From Nitrosomonas sp. (GTDB lineage Bacteria; Pseudomonadota; Gammaproteobacteria; Burkholderiales; Nitrosomonadaceae): a DNA stretch of 39,168 nucleotides. Below the pieces are notes generated by a model that did no database searches, was not told where the DNA came from, and saw only the letters and a program-made list of their open reading frames with translations. The position numbers were made by a program, and so were the translations under genes. The DNA lies in NCBI RefSeq assembly GCF_022842015.1, contig NZ_JALHQJ010000028.1, positions 1 to 39,168 of the forward strand, written 5' to 3'. Every line of letters starts with the position of its first letter. Position 1 is the stretch's first letter. This document shows, piece by piece, positions 9,108 through 17,530 of the stretch.

Positions 9108-9548
9108 ATGAGTAGTTCTGACAGTCTGAAAAGTATAGATCTTAAGAATATGGGTCTCAAAACTACGTTGCCAAGGCTCAAGATATTGAATTTATTTGAG
9201 CAAAGCAGTGTGCGGCATTTATCTGCTGAGGACGTTTATAAAGAGTTGCTCAATGAAGGTGAAGATATCGGATTGGCGACTGTATATCGTGTGCTCACGC
9301 AGTTTGAACAGGCCGGCCTACTTGAGCGACACCATTTTGAAAGCGGTAAAGCGGTATTTGAATTAAAGGGAGACGGTCATCATGATCACTTGGTCTGTCT
9401 ACAATGTGGGCGTGTAGAAGAGTTTTACGATTCGGAAATAGAAAAACGCCAAATAAACATAGCAAAAGAACGTGGATTTACCCTGCAGGAACATTCGCTA
9501 TCACTTTATGCCGACTGTATTAAACTCAATTGCCCATATAAAAAATAA
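9108..9548 (+). CDS. fur: ferric uptake regulator Fur
   Basis: Fur is the iron-responsive repressor of iron uptake and storage genes. The 146-residue product has the N-terminal winged helix ([29 protein letters not shown]) and the C-terminal metal/dimer domain with [16 protein letters not shown] and a second Cys pair in DCIKLNCPY, so both halves of a structural zinc site are present. The ATG at 9108 gives an N-terminus a few residues longer than many Fur proteins. It is divergent from bamE and is followed after two bases by a lytic transglycosylase, which may be co-transcribed. I did not find a clear Fur box in the 75-base divergent promoter. Confidence 0.95.
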   Translation: MSSSDSLKSIDLKNMGLKTTLPRLKILNLFEQSSVRHLSAEDVYKELLNEGEDIGLATVYRVLTQFEQAGLLERHHFESGKAVFELKGDGHHDHLVCLQCGRVEEFYDSEIEKRQINIAKERGFTLQEHSLSLYADCIKLNCPYKK

Positions 9549-9550
9549 CT

Positions 9551-10825
9551 ATGTCTGCGATTACCGCACAACCAAGCTTAATCAAATTCTTCTTGGCACA
9601 ACGTACGGCTTGTAAGAAATTCTGTTTAAGTATCGTCGTTGTGTTAGTAGGGTTGATTTCTTTGCCATCTGCTCATGCTGATATTGCCAGTTTCGGGGAT
9701 TGTATTTCCAGAATGAAGGTTTTGGCGAGATCCGAGGGCATTACAGATAGAACTGTCAATCAAGTTTTGGATAAGGTCAAGCACATACCTCGTGTGATCG
9801 AACTGGATCGGCGCCAGCCTGAATTTACGCAAACATTTGCTGGTTACTTTAGTACGCGCATCAGTGATGAACGTGTCCAACGTGGTCGAGCATTATTGAC
9901 ACAATACCGCACATTATTAGAAAGAATTCAATTAGAAACGGGTATTCCGGCGCAATATTTGATTTCATTCTGGGGATTGGAAACTAATTACGGTGGATAT
10001 TTTGGTGATTGGTCAGTAACCGATTCGTTGGCTACATTAGCTTGTGATCCGCGTCGAAGTACCTTTTTTACGCAGGAACTGCTCAATGCGATGCGAATTC
10101 TGGATGCAGGGGATGTTTCTCAGGAACGGATGATCGGTTCTTGGGCAGGTGCCATGGGTCATATGCAATTCATGCCCTCGACTTTCTTAAGCTATGCCAA
10201 AGACGTTGATGGCGATGGGCGTCGTGATTTATGGGGAAGTATTCCAGATGCTATGGGGTCTGCTGCAAATTTCTTGCGACAATTGGGCTGGACGCCTGGA
10301 CTGGATTGGGGGCAGGAAGTCCGGTTGCCATCATCTTTTGATTATGCGTTAGCTGGGCGCGATCATATGTTAAGTCTGGCAGAATGGGTGAGGTTAGGCG
10401 TTACCACAGCTTCTGGAGCGCCTATAGCACCGAGTGAGCAAAAATTTGCTTTGCTCGTGCCTTCCGGTCATCAGGGGCCGGCTTTTTTGGTTTCAAAGAA
10501 TTTTCACGTCATCATGCGTTGGAATCGTTCAGAGTTTTACGCATTGTCAGTTGGCCATTTGGCGGATCGTATTGCTGGTGCCGCTGCATTGCGTCGTATG
10601 CCTCCGGCTGATACAGATAAAATATCTCGCGAACAAGTACGCCAACTTCAGATGGACTTATTGACATTAGGCATTGATTCAGGTGAAGCCGATGGTATAT
10701 TGGGTTCAGCTACTCGCAAGGCAATCAGCCATTTTCAGCAGAGAACACAGCGTATCGCTGACGGGCATTTGGACATGGTTTTGTTAACTGCAATTCGTCA
10801 GGCGGCCAGTATGGCGTCTCGTTAG
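9551..10825 (+). CDS. MltB-family lytic murein transglycosylase with C-terminal peptidoglycan-binding domain
   Basis: This is a periplasmic lytic transglycosylase that cleaves glycan strands to anhydro-muropeptides. The 424-residue product has a signal peptide (hydrophobic core about residues 25-40, cleavage after SAHA near 43), a MltB-type SLT domain with the catalytic Glu in SFWGLETNYGGYFG, the structural SWAGAMGHMQFMPSTFLSYA and DVDGDGRRDLW motifs, and a C-terminal PG_binding_1 domain (about 355-420; LQMDLLTLGIDSGEADGILG). No lipobox is seen, so it is probably soluble or peripheral. The start at 9551 is two bases after the fur stop. AnmK in this window acts on anhydro-MurNAc derived from products of such enzymes. 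Confidence 0.93.
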   Translation: MSAITAQPSLIKFFLAQRTACKKFCLSIVVVLVGLISLPSAHADIASFGDCISRMKVLARSEGITDRTVNQVLDKVKHIPRVIELDRRQPEFTQTFAGYFSTRISDERVQRGRALLTQYRTLLERIQLETGIPAQYLISFWGLETNYGGYFGDWSVTDSLATLACDPRRSTFFTQELLNAMRILDAGDVSQERMIGSWAGAMGHMQFMPSTFLSYAKDVDGDGRRDLWGSIPDAMGSAANFLRQLGWTPGLDWGQEVRLPSSFDYALAGRDHMLSLAEWVRLGVTTASGAPIAPSEQKFALLVPSGHQGPAFLVSKNFHVIMRWNRSEFYALSVGHLADRIAGAAALRRMPPADTDKISREQVRQLQMDLLTLGIDSGEADGILGSATRKAISHFQQRTQRIADGHLDMVLLTAIRQAASMASR

Positions 10826-10853
10826 AAACCATTAAATAACGGTTATCTGGTTT

Positions 10854-11840
10854 CTAAGTCAGAAGATGTTTGATGGCTTCTTGTTCCGTAATTAATTCTT
10901 GATAGCTATGTTGCATTTTTGCTTGATCTGATTGATTTGTTTCCAAGTTCTCAACGATTGTATACTGACCGTTTTGGCAGGTGACAGGGAAGCTGTAGAT
11001 GATTCCGCTCGGGATGCCATAACATCCGTTCGAAGGTACGCCCATCGAGACCCAATCACCTTCTCGGGTACCAAAAATCCAACTTTGCATATGATTGATA
11101 ATAGCATTGGCTGCGCTAGCCGCGCTCGATTTGCCACGTCGCGCATCGATAATTGCTGCGCCGCGTTTTTGTACCACTGGGATAAAGTGATTTTCTATCC
11201 ATGCAGAATCGCTTATCAATGAGGAAACTTTGTCGTTTCCCACTATGGCGTGGCTTAGGTCAGGGAATTGTGTGTTCGAATGATTCCCCCAAACGATCAT
11301 TCGCTTAACATCTGATACAGGCACTCCAAGCTTAAGCGCAACCTGCGACAATGCACGATTGTGATCCAATCTTAGCATTGCAGAAAAATTTCCTGGATCA
11401 AGGTCGGGTGCATTTTTTAAAGCAATATAAGCATTCGTGTTGGCTGGATTGCCAACGACCAATACTTTAACATTGCGCTTGGCAGTTGCATTGAGTGCTT
11501 TTCCTTGTGCAATGAATATGGGACCGTTGGCTGCAAGAAGATCCTTGCGTTCCATATTTTCCCCACGCGGCCGCGCACCCACCAACAGGGCAATATCTAC
11601 ATTCTCGAAAGCAACCTCAGGATTGTCAGTGGTGATGATTCCCGCTAGTAGCGGAAAAGCGCAGTCGTATAATTCCATGACGATGCCATCAAAAAAAGGC
11701 TGCGCTTCAGTAATGTCATGTAATTGCAGAATAACCGGCTGATCTTTACCCAGCATGTCGCCGGCTGCAATGCGGAATAGCAGGCTATAACAAATCTGTC
11801 CGGTTGCGCCGGTGACAGCAATACGAATAGGCGATTTCAT
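10854..11840 (-). CDS. mdh: malate dehydrogenase
   Basis: Mdh oxidises malate to oxaloacetate with NAD in the TCA cycle. From the ATG at 11840 the product has 328 residues, the usual length for the beta-proteobacterial type, and starts [20 protein letters not shown]. The NAD-binding GATGQI motif, substrate-loop arginines in [15 protein letters not shown], the [10 protein letters not shown] motif, LDHNRALSQ and the catalytic His in VWGNHSNTQ are all present. A longer TTG-started form (11867) is possible, but the ATG has a better-placed GGA ribosome site. It is convergent with the transglycosylase gene, 28 bases away. Confidence 0.97.
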   Translation of the reverse strand: MKSPIRIAVTGATGQICYSLLFRIAAGDMLGKDQPVILQLHDITEAQPFFDGIVMELYDCAFPLLAGIITTDNPEVAFENVDIALLVGARPRGENMERKDLLAANGPIFIAQGKALNATAKRNVKVLVVGNPANTNAYIALKNAPDLDPGNFSAMLRLDHNRALSQVALKLGVPVSDVKRMIVWGNHSNTQFPDLSHAIVGNDKVSSLISDSAWIENHFIPVVQKRGAAIIDARRGKSSAASAANAIINHMQSWIFGTREGDWVSMGVPSNGCYGIPSGIIYSFPVTCQNGQYTIVENLETNQSDQAKMQHSYQELITEQEAIKHLLT

Positions 11841-12151
11841 TTTTTCCAATCCTCGAGAAGCCACCAATAGACTGGAAAATTGGCGGTATATGGGGAATAG
11901 TAAGCAAATTATACTTGCAATCAGTGTCTGGCGAAAGAGCCAGCGTGTTTAATAATAAGGCATTTTGTTAGAACATTGATTGCAGATCAAAATGCTATTC
12001 ATGATGCCCGGCCCGGAAGTGCTGCTCGATGTTGAGGTTGCGTGGCCAAATGCATATCAACTTTTTATCCAATTAGGAATTTTTCAGGTATTCAGCAACC
12101 ATTCAGCTCTTATTTAATACAATTTGAAGAACAAACCCACAAGGTGGTCAC

Positions 12152-12562
12152 ATGAAAAGTTTTTATTCGAATTGTTTGATCATTATTTTGCTGAGTATCA
12201 TCTTAAATGATGTTGCTTGGGCTCGCGGAGGGCATCACGGCCATAGGCATCATCATCATGGGCATTTAAATTTCGGTATCAATATTGGTGGATACAATTC
12301 CGGTTTTTATGGGCCAGGATTCTATCAATTTCGTTCTTATGGTTATCCTGTTAATTCAATGTTTATGATGCCGCGTGCTAGGTATGTACCAAGGCCTGTG
12401 GCTTCGGTGATTCCACCCGTCTATGTTCAGCGTGAACAGCCTTCGGTCCAGCCACAAGCTAATTACTGGCACTATTGCCAGAGCCCGGCAGGTTACTATC
12501 CAAATATCGAAAGTTGTCCTGGTGGTTGGATACAAGTGGCCCCGCAATCAACAATGGAATAA
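12152..12562 (+). CDS. His-rich exported small protein, function unknown
   Basis: This 136-residue protein has a clear signal peptide (hydrophobic residues about 7-20, cleavage after AWA) and a mature N-terminus extremely rich in His and Gly (RGGHHGHRHHHHGH), followed by a Gly/Tyr/Phe-rich stretch and a proline-rich linker. The C-terminus YWHYCQSPAGYYPNIESCPG followed by GWIQV resembles a tail seen in many small secreted proteobacterial proteins of unknown role, with two cysteines that could bridge. The His cluster could bind copper, nickel or zinc, which would fit a location near a copper-enzyme gene, but that is inference. A ribosome site AAGGTGG precedes the ATG. A lipoprotein gene starts 16 bases after the stop, suggesting an operon. 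Confidence 0.8.
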   Translation: MKSFYSNCLIIILLSIILNDVAWARGGHHGHRHHHHGHLNFGINIGGYNSGFYGPGFYQFRSYGYPVNSMFMMPRARYVPRPVASVIPPVYVQREQPSVQPQANYWHYCQSPAGYYPNIESCPGGWIQVAPQSTME

Positions 12563-12578
12563 TGTAGAGAGGTTAAAT

Positions 12579-13124
12579 ATGTTAATACTGAGAAATTTGA
12601 TTGTCATTGTGATCGCCGGATTTCTGGTAGCGTGCGTTCATTTACCAACCGGGCCCAGCGTAATGGCGTTGCCAGGCTCTGGTAAAAACTTTGATCAGTT
12701 CCGGTCTGATGAATATGAATGCAAACAGTATGCGTATGAACAAGTCGAAGGTTATACGCCGCGAACCGCATCCCGGATGAGCGGTATTGAGAACGCAGCG
12801 CTGGGCAGTGGGCTCGGCGCTGCAGCGGGCGCTATTTTAGGGGGTGGTCATGGCGCAGCGATCGGAGCCGGAATCGGCCTTTTATTCGGCAGCGTGCTTG
12901 GATCAAGTAATGCGACAGCTTCAGGCTATGCTAGTCAACAGAGATATGACAATGGTTATGTGCAGTGTATGTATGCCAAAGGACACAGCGTTCCTGTCGA
13001 TGGTAGGGTCATGAATAGTCCATCAGGTAGAAACACTGTCAGCAGGGTAGCTGTGCCAGCAGCAGAAAATTTTGTTCCGCCACCACCACCGCCCGGTAGC
13101 CCGCCGCCTCCACCTCTACGTTAA
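12579..13124 (+). CDS. glycine-zipper lipoprotein
   Basis: From the ATG at 12579 (ribosome site GAGAGG) the product has 181 residues. It begins with a lipoprotein signal peptide ending in a lipobox, FLVACVHLP, with Cys16. The middle (about 66-105) is a glycine zipper, with ALGSGLGAAAGAILGGG and AAIGAGIGLLFGSVLG, predicted to form a membrane-associated helical hairpin. A YVQCMYAKGH motif follows, typical of YMGG-like Gly-zipper lipoproteins, and the tail is almost pure proline (PPPPPPGSPPPPP). It is probably an outer-membrane lipoprotein; the role is unknown. It follows the His-rich exported protein by 16 bases and converges with the AmoD/E-like gene. Confidence 0.85.
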   Translation: MLILRNLIVIVIAGFLVACVHLPTGPSVMALPGSGKNFDQFRSDEYECKQYAYEQVEGYTPRTASRMSGIENAALGSGLGAAAGAILGGGHGAAIGAGIGLLFGSVLGSSNATASGYASQQRYDNGYVQCMYAKGHSVPVDGRVMNSPSGRNTVSRVAVPAAENFVPPPPPPGSPPPPPLR

Positions 13125-13139
13125 TTCTTTTTCCATTTG

Positions 13140-13178
13140 TCAGCGGCTTGTGATCACTGAGTGATGCGCAAACCGCTG
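13140..13178. terminator. hairpin between convergent genes
   Basis: TCAGCGG (13140-13146) pairs with CCGCTGA (13172-13178), with further imperfect pairing inside (TTGTGATCAC against TGATGCGCAA). It lies between the lipoprotein stop and the AmoD/E-like stop and could serve both strands, but neither side has a good T tract. Confidence 0.4.
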
Positions 13179-13210
13179 ATACCTCCCTGAAAAAAAGTTG
13201 ATAACAGGTA

Positions 13211-13765
13211 TCACTGTTGCTTGATTTGACGCCGTTTTAGTAACTTATCTGTAAATAATGCAATCAATAGAAATGCGATGATATAGGGTATGGCAGTAAA
13301 GAAAGCTTCCTGATAATTTGTCATCTTTATCCGCAACGGATACTCATACTGCAAGGGGGGTATCCCTTCTCCTGTTACAAATAGGGTATATTGCCCTTCA
13401 TCCAAGTTAAATTCACCCTTGATGATCCCATCTGAATGATTATTCGAGTATAAAGTTGTTATGGTATCGCTTAATGCTTGGCCAGTACCTCTTACGATTT
13501 TAATAGCAATCGGCATGTCACGCAGCGCTTGATCGACGAGATCCAACACCCACAAGGTTTCACCTTCATTGGGAATTTCAGTGCAGTATTCTGCTTCCGG
13601 GTCATGTTGAGGTTGATAAGTACTCAGGTGCACCATGCTGCCAGAAATATTGCGCATGCAAATGTCTGATTCTAAGGATACTTTGCCGTGAGCGGCGGCT
13701 AAGCCCGAATAGAATGCTGCGGTGACTATGGCGATTGAAGTCCAAATTTTTATGATTTGTCTCAT
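13211..13765 (-). CDS. exported, membrane-anchored protein resembling AmoD/AmoE (PmoD) family
   Basis: This 184-residue protein has an N-terminal signal peptide (about 8-25, cleavage near AAAHG), a periplasmic domain of about 125 residues and one C-terminal membrane helix (about 156-172) followed by a basic cytoplasmic tail. That layout is the one described for the AmoD/AmoE and PmoD proteins encoded beside ammonia and methane monooxygenase, of which PmoD is a dimeric copper-binding cupredoxin. Possible metal or disulphide residues seen here are His26, C36, M37, M44, H46 and C61. It lies 146 bases downstream of amoC on the same strand, with a strong hairpin between them. Membership of the AmoD/E family rests on topology, context and partial recall of motifs. 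Confidence 0.6.
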   Translation of the reverse strand: MRQIIKIWTSIAIVTAAFYSGLAAAHGKVSLESDICMRNISGSMVHLSTYQPQHDPEAEYCTEIPNEGETLWVLDLVDQALRDMPIAIKIVRGTGQALSDTITTLYSNNHSDGIIKGEFNLDEGQYTLFVTGEGIPPLQYEYPLRIKMTNYQEAFFTAIPYIIAFLLIALFTDKLLKRRQIKQQ

Positions 13766-13854
13766 CCTATAAACTCCTACACTTATTGATCAATAATCTA
13801 TTTGAATTTTTTTGCCTTGTTTCGACGTGCTCCAAAAGGTTTCTCAGAAATCTG

Positions 13855-13892
13855 TTGTTTTCATGGTCAGTTGAAACTGACCATGAAAACAA
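13855..13892 (-). terminator. 38-base near-perfect hairpin between amoC and the AmoD/E-like gene
   Basis: TTGTTTTCATGGTCAGTT (13855-13872) is perfectly complementary to AACTGACCATGAAAACAA (13875-13892), leaving only two central bases unpaired. There is no T tract after it in the transcript direction. It may be a partial terminator, a 3' stabiliser of amoC mRNA or a processing site. Confidence 0.55.
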
Positions 13893-13911
13893 TTGCTGCA
13901 AATAAATAAGA

Positions 13912-14721
13912 CTAAGGAACGATACGATTGTTCAGAATATCTCTGCTTGCGTTGTTCCAGGTTACATCAGTCAGGTTAGAGTAACGGGTGATAATCTGTG
14001 CTGCAATACCACCTGAAAATAAACCTGCCCAGCCCAAAATCACAAATCCCCAATGCAAAGGCGCGCTAAACAGTTCTTCCATGAACCAGAATGCATGTCC
14101 CCATTCGTTCAATCCTACGTTTGGCAGAATCATCAATGGGCCTGCAATCGCCATGACCAACGGGAATGATGTGCCACGGCTATACAGTGGCAGACGGGTC
14201 ATCGCGTACAGGTATGACGCTACACCGCATACAATGTACATCGGGAATGAACCATAAAATACCACTACGTGACTTGGCGTAAAGCTCGTGTCACGTATAA
14301 TCACTTGGTGCCATGATGCATCTTGTTCGGTAAAGAAGCTGCCGCCCCAGTAAACACCAAACAAGTAAACACCCAGCCACATCATCCAGTAAAAATAACG
14401 TTTGATCTCTAGCTTGGTGTCCAGATTGTCCAGTTGCTCCTTGGTGTCACGGGTCTTCAGTATCCAGCCCCAGGTTACCAACGCAAACAAAGGCATCAGA
14501 GTCATGTGTACCCGCCACAGTCCCATCCATACCTTGTCAAATTCCGGTTCCATCGAGTCCATACCGTGTGAATATGCAAATGTCCTTTGGTACCATATCC
14601 AAAATATCGCTACCAGAAGCATCGTTAACATGCCTATCTTGTAATATTTTGAGTCATACCACAGCGACATGTCGTAGTTGGCGCTCGCTGCGCCGCTAGT
14701 TGTGCCATAGGTTGTTGCCAT
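13912..14721 (-). CDS. amoC: ammonia monooxygenase subunit C, isolated copy
   Basis: AmoC is a membrane subunit of ammonia monooxygenase, the copper enzyme that oxidises ammonia to hydroxylamine. From the ATG at 14721 (GGAGG site at good distance; a second ATG sits directly before it) the product has 269 residues, close to the usual 271. It has about six membrane helices. The metal ligands known from PmoC crystal structures are all present: D134, H138 and H151 ([13 protein letters not shown]) and N205, H209 and H223 (NEWGH, PLHWGF). No amoA or amoB is adjacent, so this is a singleton like amoC3 of Nitrosomonas europaea, which has been linked to stress recovery. A kinase/regulator pair is upstream on the same strand and an AmoD/E-like gene downstream. 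Confidence 0.96.
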   Translation of the reverse strand: MATTYGTTSGAASANYDMSLWYDSKYYKIGMLTMLLVAIFWIWYQRTFAYSHGMDSMEPEFDKVWMGLWRVHMTLMPLFALVTWGWILKTRDTKEQLDNLDTKLEIKRYFYWMMWLGVYLFGVYWGGSFFTEQDASWHQVIIRDTSFTPSHVVVFYGSFPMYIVCGVASYLYAMTRLPLYSRGTSFPLVMAIAGPLMILPNVGLNEWGHAFWFMEELFSAPLHWGFVILGWAGLFSGGIAAQIITRYSNLTDVTWNNASRDILNNRIVP

Positions 14722-14765
14722 CATTTCCTCCATTTGTTTGATCAATAAATATACGCAAGTAATGA

Positions 14766-14870
14766 TTTATAATTAATTACATACTTAATGTAATTGCATA
14801 AATAATCACTTTTTTACGCAAATAAGCATAGCGCATTGCTATTCATTTACAATGAGTGTATCCACTCATT
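14766..14870 (-). promoter_or_regulatory. amoC: amoC upstream region with two inverted repeats
   Basis: In the 260-base gap before amoC I see ATTACAT-N5-ATGTAAT (14776-14794), a 19-base inverted repeat, and AATGAGTG-N4-CACTCATT (14851-14870), an 8-base-arm repeat. A -10-like TATAAA lies on the minus strand at 14766-14771, about 45 bases before the start codon, so the first repeat would overlap the -35 zone. These are candidate operators. No sigma-E-type GGAACTT box was found. Confidence 0.4.
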
Positions 14871-14982
14871 TTGTGAGGATAGGGTGCTTATCAGTTTTTA
14901 ATGTTTTCGATTGGCAATTATTTGAAAACAAAAGTACTCAACATCGAATTAAATGATGAAGAAGTCGTAACTCAAGAAGGTT

Positions 14983-15657
14983 TCAATGTGATGAAGTGGG
15001 AGGATGATTAACGGGGGCCGGGTTTTCTGAATATTGCCCTTGTAATCGCAGCGCAAAGTTAATCAGACTATTAGGTCCGCTAAGATTGAGTTTTCGTGAA
15101 ATATTGACACGGTGATTCTCAATGGTTTTTTGACTTACAAACAGCTTTTGAGCAATTTGCGGGGTGGTGAATCCTGCAGAAATTTTTGTGAGTATTTTGC
15201 GCTCAGTTTTCGTGAGACTTGTTATTTTATCCAGTGCGGTTTCGATTAATTTGTCGCGCTCCCTCTGAGTATTCTGTGTTTTTGCTAATTTCTCAATTCT
15301 TGCATTGATGCTGTTAATTAATTCTTCTTTGGTGAATGGCTTGGAAAGATAATCATCCGCGCCCATGTTCATGCCCATGCGAGTATCGGAGCGGGTCGAT
15401 TTTGCTGTAAGGAAAATAAATGCAGAAGATGATAGTTGGGGTGCTTGTTTTAATCGGGCAAGCACGTCGAAGCCATCAATTCCAGGCAGCATGATATCGC
15501 AAATAATGATATCGGGAATAAACTCCAGCGCTGTTTTTATTCCATCTTCACCGGAAGGGGCGCTGATTACCCGATAGCCATAATGCCGAATAATTTCGGA
15601 GATATTCTCGCGCAACGATTTTTCGTCTTCGATGATAAGAATTAATGCGTTGTCCAT
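14983..15657 (-). CDS. response regulator, receiver plus LuxR-type HTH
   Basis: This 224-residue regulator has a receiver domain (about 1-125) with the acidic residues E10/D11, phospho-acceptor D54 in ICDIMLPGIDG, FLTAK and the conserved Lys in YLSKPF, a linker with coiled-coil character (about 125-150), and a LuxR/NarL-type helix-turn-helix (about 150-212; SLTKTERKILTKISAGFTTP and KTIENHRVNISRKL). It starts 9 bases after the PAS kinase stop, so the two form a pair. Its stop lies 261 bases upstream of amoC on the same strand. Control of amoC is a reasonable guess from position only. The C-terminal tail after residue 212 is short and Pro/Ser-rich. Confidence 0.92.
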   Translation of the reverse strand: MDNALILIIEDEKSLRENISEIIRHYGYRVISAPSGEDGIKTALEFIPDIIICDIMLPGIDGFDVLARLKQAPQLSSSAFIFLTAKSTRSDTRMGMNMGADDYLSKPFTKEELINSINARIEKLAKTQNTQRERDKLIETALDKITSLTKTERKILTKISAGFTTPQIAQKLFVSQKTIENHRVNISRKLNLSGPNSLINFALRLQGQYSENPAPVNHPPTSSH

Positions 15658-15666
15658 GGTTTCAGC

Positions 15667-17181
15667 TTATACCGGCAATCGGATTGTCACGGTACAACCG
15701 CTACCGACCTTGGTTTCGATATCGATATCTCCACCATGAAGTACGATAAGCTTCTTTGCAATCATGAGACCTAGACCGCTTCCAGGGAAAATTTTTGCAT
15801 TTGATGCCCGGAAAAACGATTGAAACAGGAATGGTTGATCCTTTTTCGGAATACCCATGCCATGATCCACGAGCTTTAAGAAAAAAGTATCATCCTGAAA
15901 GCTCACGCTTAGGTTAGGCGCTGGTTTTCCTTCTGAATATTTAAACGCATTTGATACAATATTGCGTAAAGCATTTCGTAACAGAATTTCATCCATATCG
16001 ATCATTCGATCGGATGCATTAAACCGGTAATCGAGTCTTCTCTGTTGTCCATTGGGTTCTACATTGGCTGCAACAAAAGCATCCATGAATTGTTTGAACG
16101 AAAGATTCTTTTTCGATAATTCTATTTTGCCTTCGTCAATTCGTCCGATATCTAAAATATTCTCCATTAGCTCGGTCATGCGAGTGGTTTCCTCAGCCAT
16201 GATAGCCTTATGTTTCTGGAACAGATCAATAAAGGCAGCGCTAAGCTGGGCTGATTCCATTTTTAGATCCAGCAAATCAATGCTGGAGCGAATAGTGGCA
16301 AGCGGCGTGCGGAATTGGTGTGAGGCAAGGTTAACAAATTGCGTTTTAAATCGATTGAGTTCGCGCTCTTTTTCCATCGCTTTTTGCAACCGTTGCTCTG
16401 CCATTTTTATCAGCGTGATGTCATTTTCTACTGCGACATAATTAATCAATTTTCCTTGGTCATCATATACTGCGGCGATATTTAGATAGAGCCAGATTTT
16501 TTCGCCACTTTTGGTGTAATTGAGGATTTCGCCGGAGAATGTGCCCGTGTTTCTCAACGACCGGGCGATTTCCTGGATGGTTGTGCTGGAGGTCTCAGGC
16601 CCTTGGAGAAAAGCTGCCGGATCAATCCCAATCACTTCCTCAGTGCTATATCCCAGAATTTTTTCAAAACTATGATTGATCCAAATAATTTTTCTCTCAG
16701 GATCAGTAATCATGACAATACCGTTGGTTTTTTCAGCGACATAGGCCATGCGCTGTAGCTCCAATTCATTCTTTTTTCTGGCAGTGATATTTTGTAACAC
16801 GCCATACAAGCCGATAATGTCTCCACCCGGATCGAGCATAGGATAGAGTGTCGTAGTGTGCCATTTAACTCTGCCATCCTGTATTTTCACCAGGAATTCC
16901 CCACTTTGCTCTTCCTTATGCGTTGTGACCTGGGTGATCAAAGCCAGCATTTTTTCTTTTTCAGATTCGGAATAGTAAGTGCCTCCAAGTAAATGAGAAC
17001 ACTCAAAATCTTTTCCGACTTCATAAAATTGATAAAGATATTCCGACCAGATTGTGAAATTTGTGGAGAACGTGTAACACCAGTCGCCTATTTCCGCAGC
17101 TTTACTGAGCAGGTGCAATCTTTTTTGCTGAAATTCAAACGAATCGAAAGATTTCAGGTTAAAGTCGGATCTGGAATTCAT
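15667..17181 (-). CDS. cytoplasmic PAS-domain sensor histidine kinase
   Basis: This 504-residue kinase has no membrane helix. A divergent PAS domain (about 28-135; the DGRVKWHTTTLYPMLDPGGD segment is typical of a PAS/PAC end) is followed by a clear PAS/PAC domain (about 145-265; ITDPERKIIWINHSFEKILG, GYSTEEVIG, GEKIWLYLNIAAVYD). Then come a short coiled coil, the HisKA domain with H288 in LASHQFRTPLATI, and the HATPase domain with NALRNIVSNAFKYSEG, VDHGMGI and GSGLGLMIAKKL. All catalytic boxes are intact. It is the partner of the LuxR-type regulator 9 bases downstream. The lack of a membrane domain suggests an internal signal such as redox state, oxygen or a metabolite. Confidence 0.92.
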   Translation of the reverse strand: MNSRSDFNLKSFDSFEFQQKRLHLLSKAAEIGDWCYTFSTNFTIWSEYLYQFYEVGKDFECSHLLGGTYYSESEKEKMLALITQVTTHKEEQSGEFLVKIQDGRVKWHTTTLYPMLDPGGDIIGLYGVLQNITARKKNELELQRMAYVAEKTNGIVMITDPERKIIWINHSFEKILGYSTEEVIGIDPAAFLQGPETSSTTIQEIARSLRNTGTFSGEILNYTKSGEKIWLYLNIAAVYDDQGKLINYVAVENDITLIKMAEQRLQKAMEKERELNRFKTQFVNLASHQFRTPLATIRSSIDLLDLKMESAQLSAAFIDLFQKHKAIMAEETTRMTELMENILDIGRIDEGKIELSKKNLSFKQFMDAFVAANVEPNGQQRRLDYRFNASDRMIDMDEILLRNALRNIVSNAFKYSEGKPAPNLSVSFQDDTFFLKLVDHGMGIPKKDQPFLFQSFFRASNAKIFPGSGLGLMIAKKLIVLHGGDIDIETKVGSGCTVTIRLPV

Positions 17182-17530
17182 GGCTTAGAAAGCAACTCAA
17201 GTTGGTTAATCATCAGGGTAGCGGAATGAATATCTGATACTGTCGGCAACGCAGTGCCAAAAATAACGTGCGCATGACTTACTCAGTCAGCAAGCCAGAG
17301 GTATCGGGTAAAAGATTACAATGATCAGCAGGATTTGGCAAAAAAAGTTTGTCAGAATCAGGGTGGGGATGTATAGGTAACGTATTGTAATACAGGTGGT
17401 TGTGCTGCAATGCAGATAGTATTAATAGCTTGTTAAACTGTAATTGCTTGAAGCGAATTCTTTTTCGCACTTATATTGCGTTCGGTGTTGAAGGATCAGT
17501 ATCCGCTGGATTACTCAATGGAGGATTGAC
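17182..17530. other. intergenic region, no gene seen
   Basis: This 349-base gap separates the minus-strand kinase from the plus-strand PhnB-like pseudogene. A TATATT at about 17472-17477 could be the -10 box of the decayed gene, and GGAGG at 17520-17524 is its ribosome site. I see no RNA gene, repeat or convincing reading frame in the rest. Confidence 0.5.

Noticed and set aside
10825-10854. GAAACCA...TGGTTTC hairpin between the transglycosylase and mdh ends.
   Set aside because: Only seven base pairs, 16-base loop and no T tract; too weak to call a terminator.
12001-12117. 38-codon plus-strand frame starting MMPGPEVLLDVEV upstream of the His-rich protein gene.
   Set aside because: Slight likeness to the start of RnfH-type proteins is too weak and the frame is too short; no ribosome site.
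14725-14980. Sigma-E promoter for amoC, as reported for amoC3 in Nitrosomonas europaea.
   Set aside because: I looked for GGAACTT-like -35 boxes on the minus strand of this gap and found none.
14901-15011. 36-codon plus-strand frame (MFSIGNYLKTKVLN...) between amoC and the regulator gene.
   Set aside because: It overlaps the regulator's 3' end, lacks a clear ribosome site and I recognise no homology. It could be a small gene but cannot be supported.
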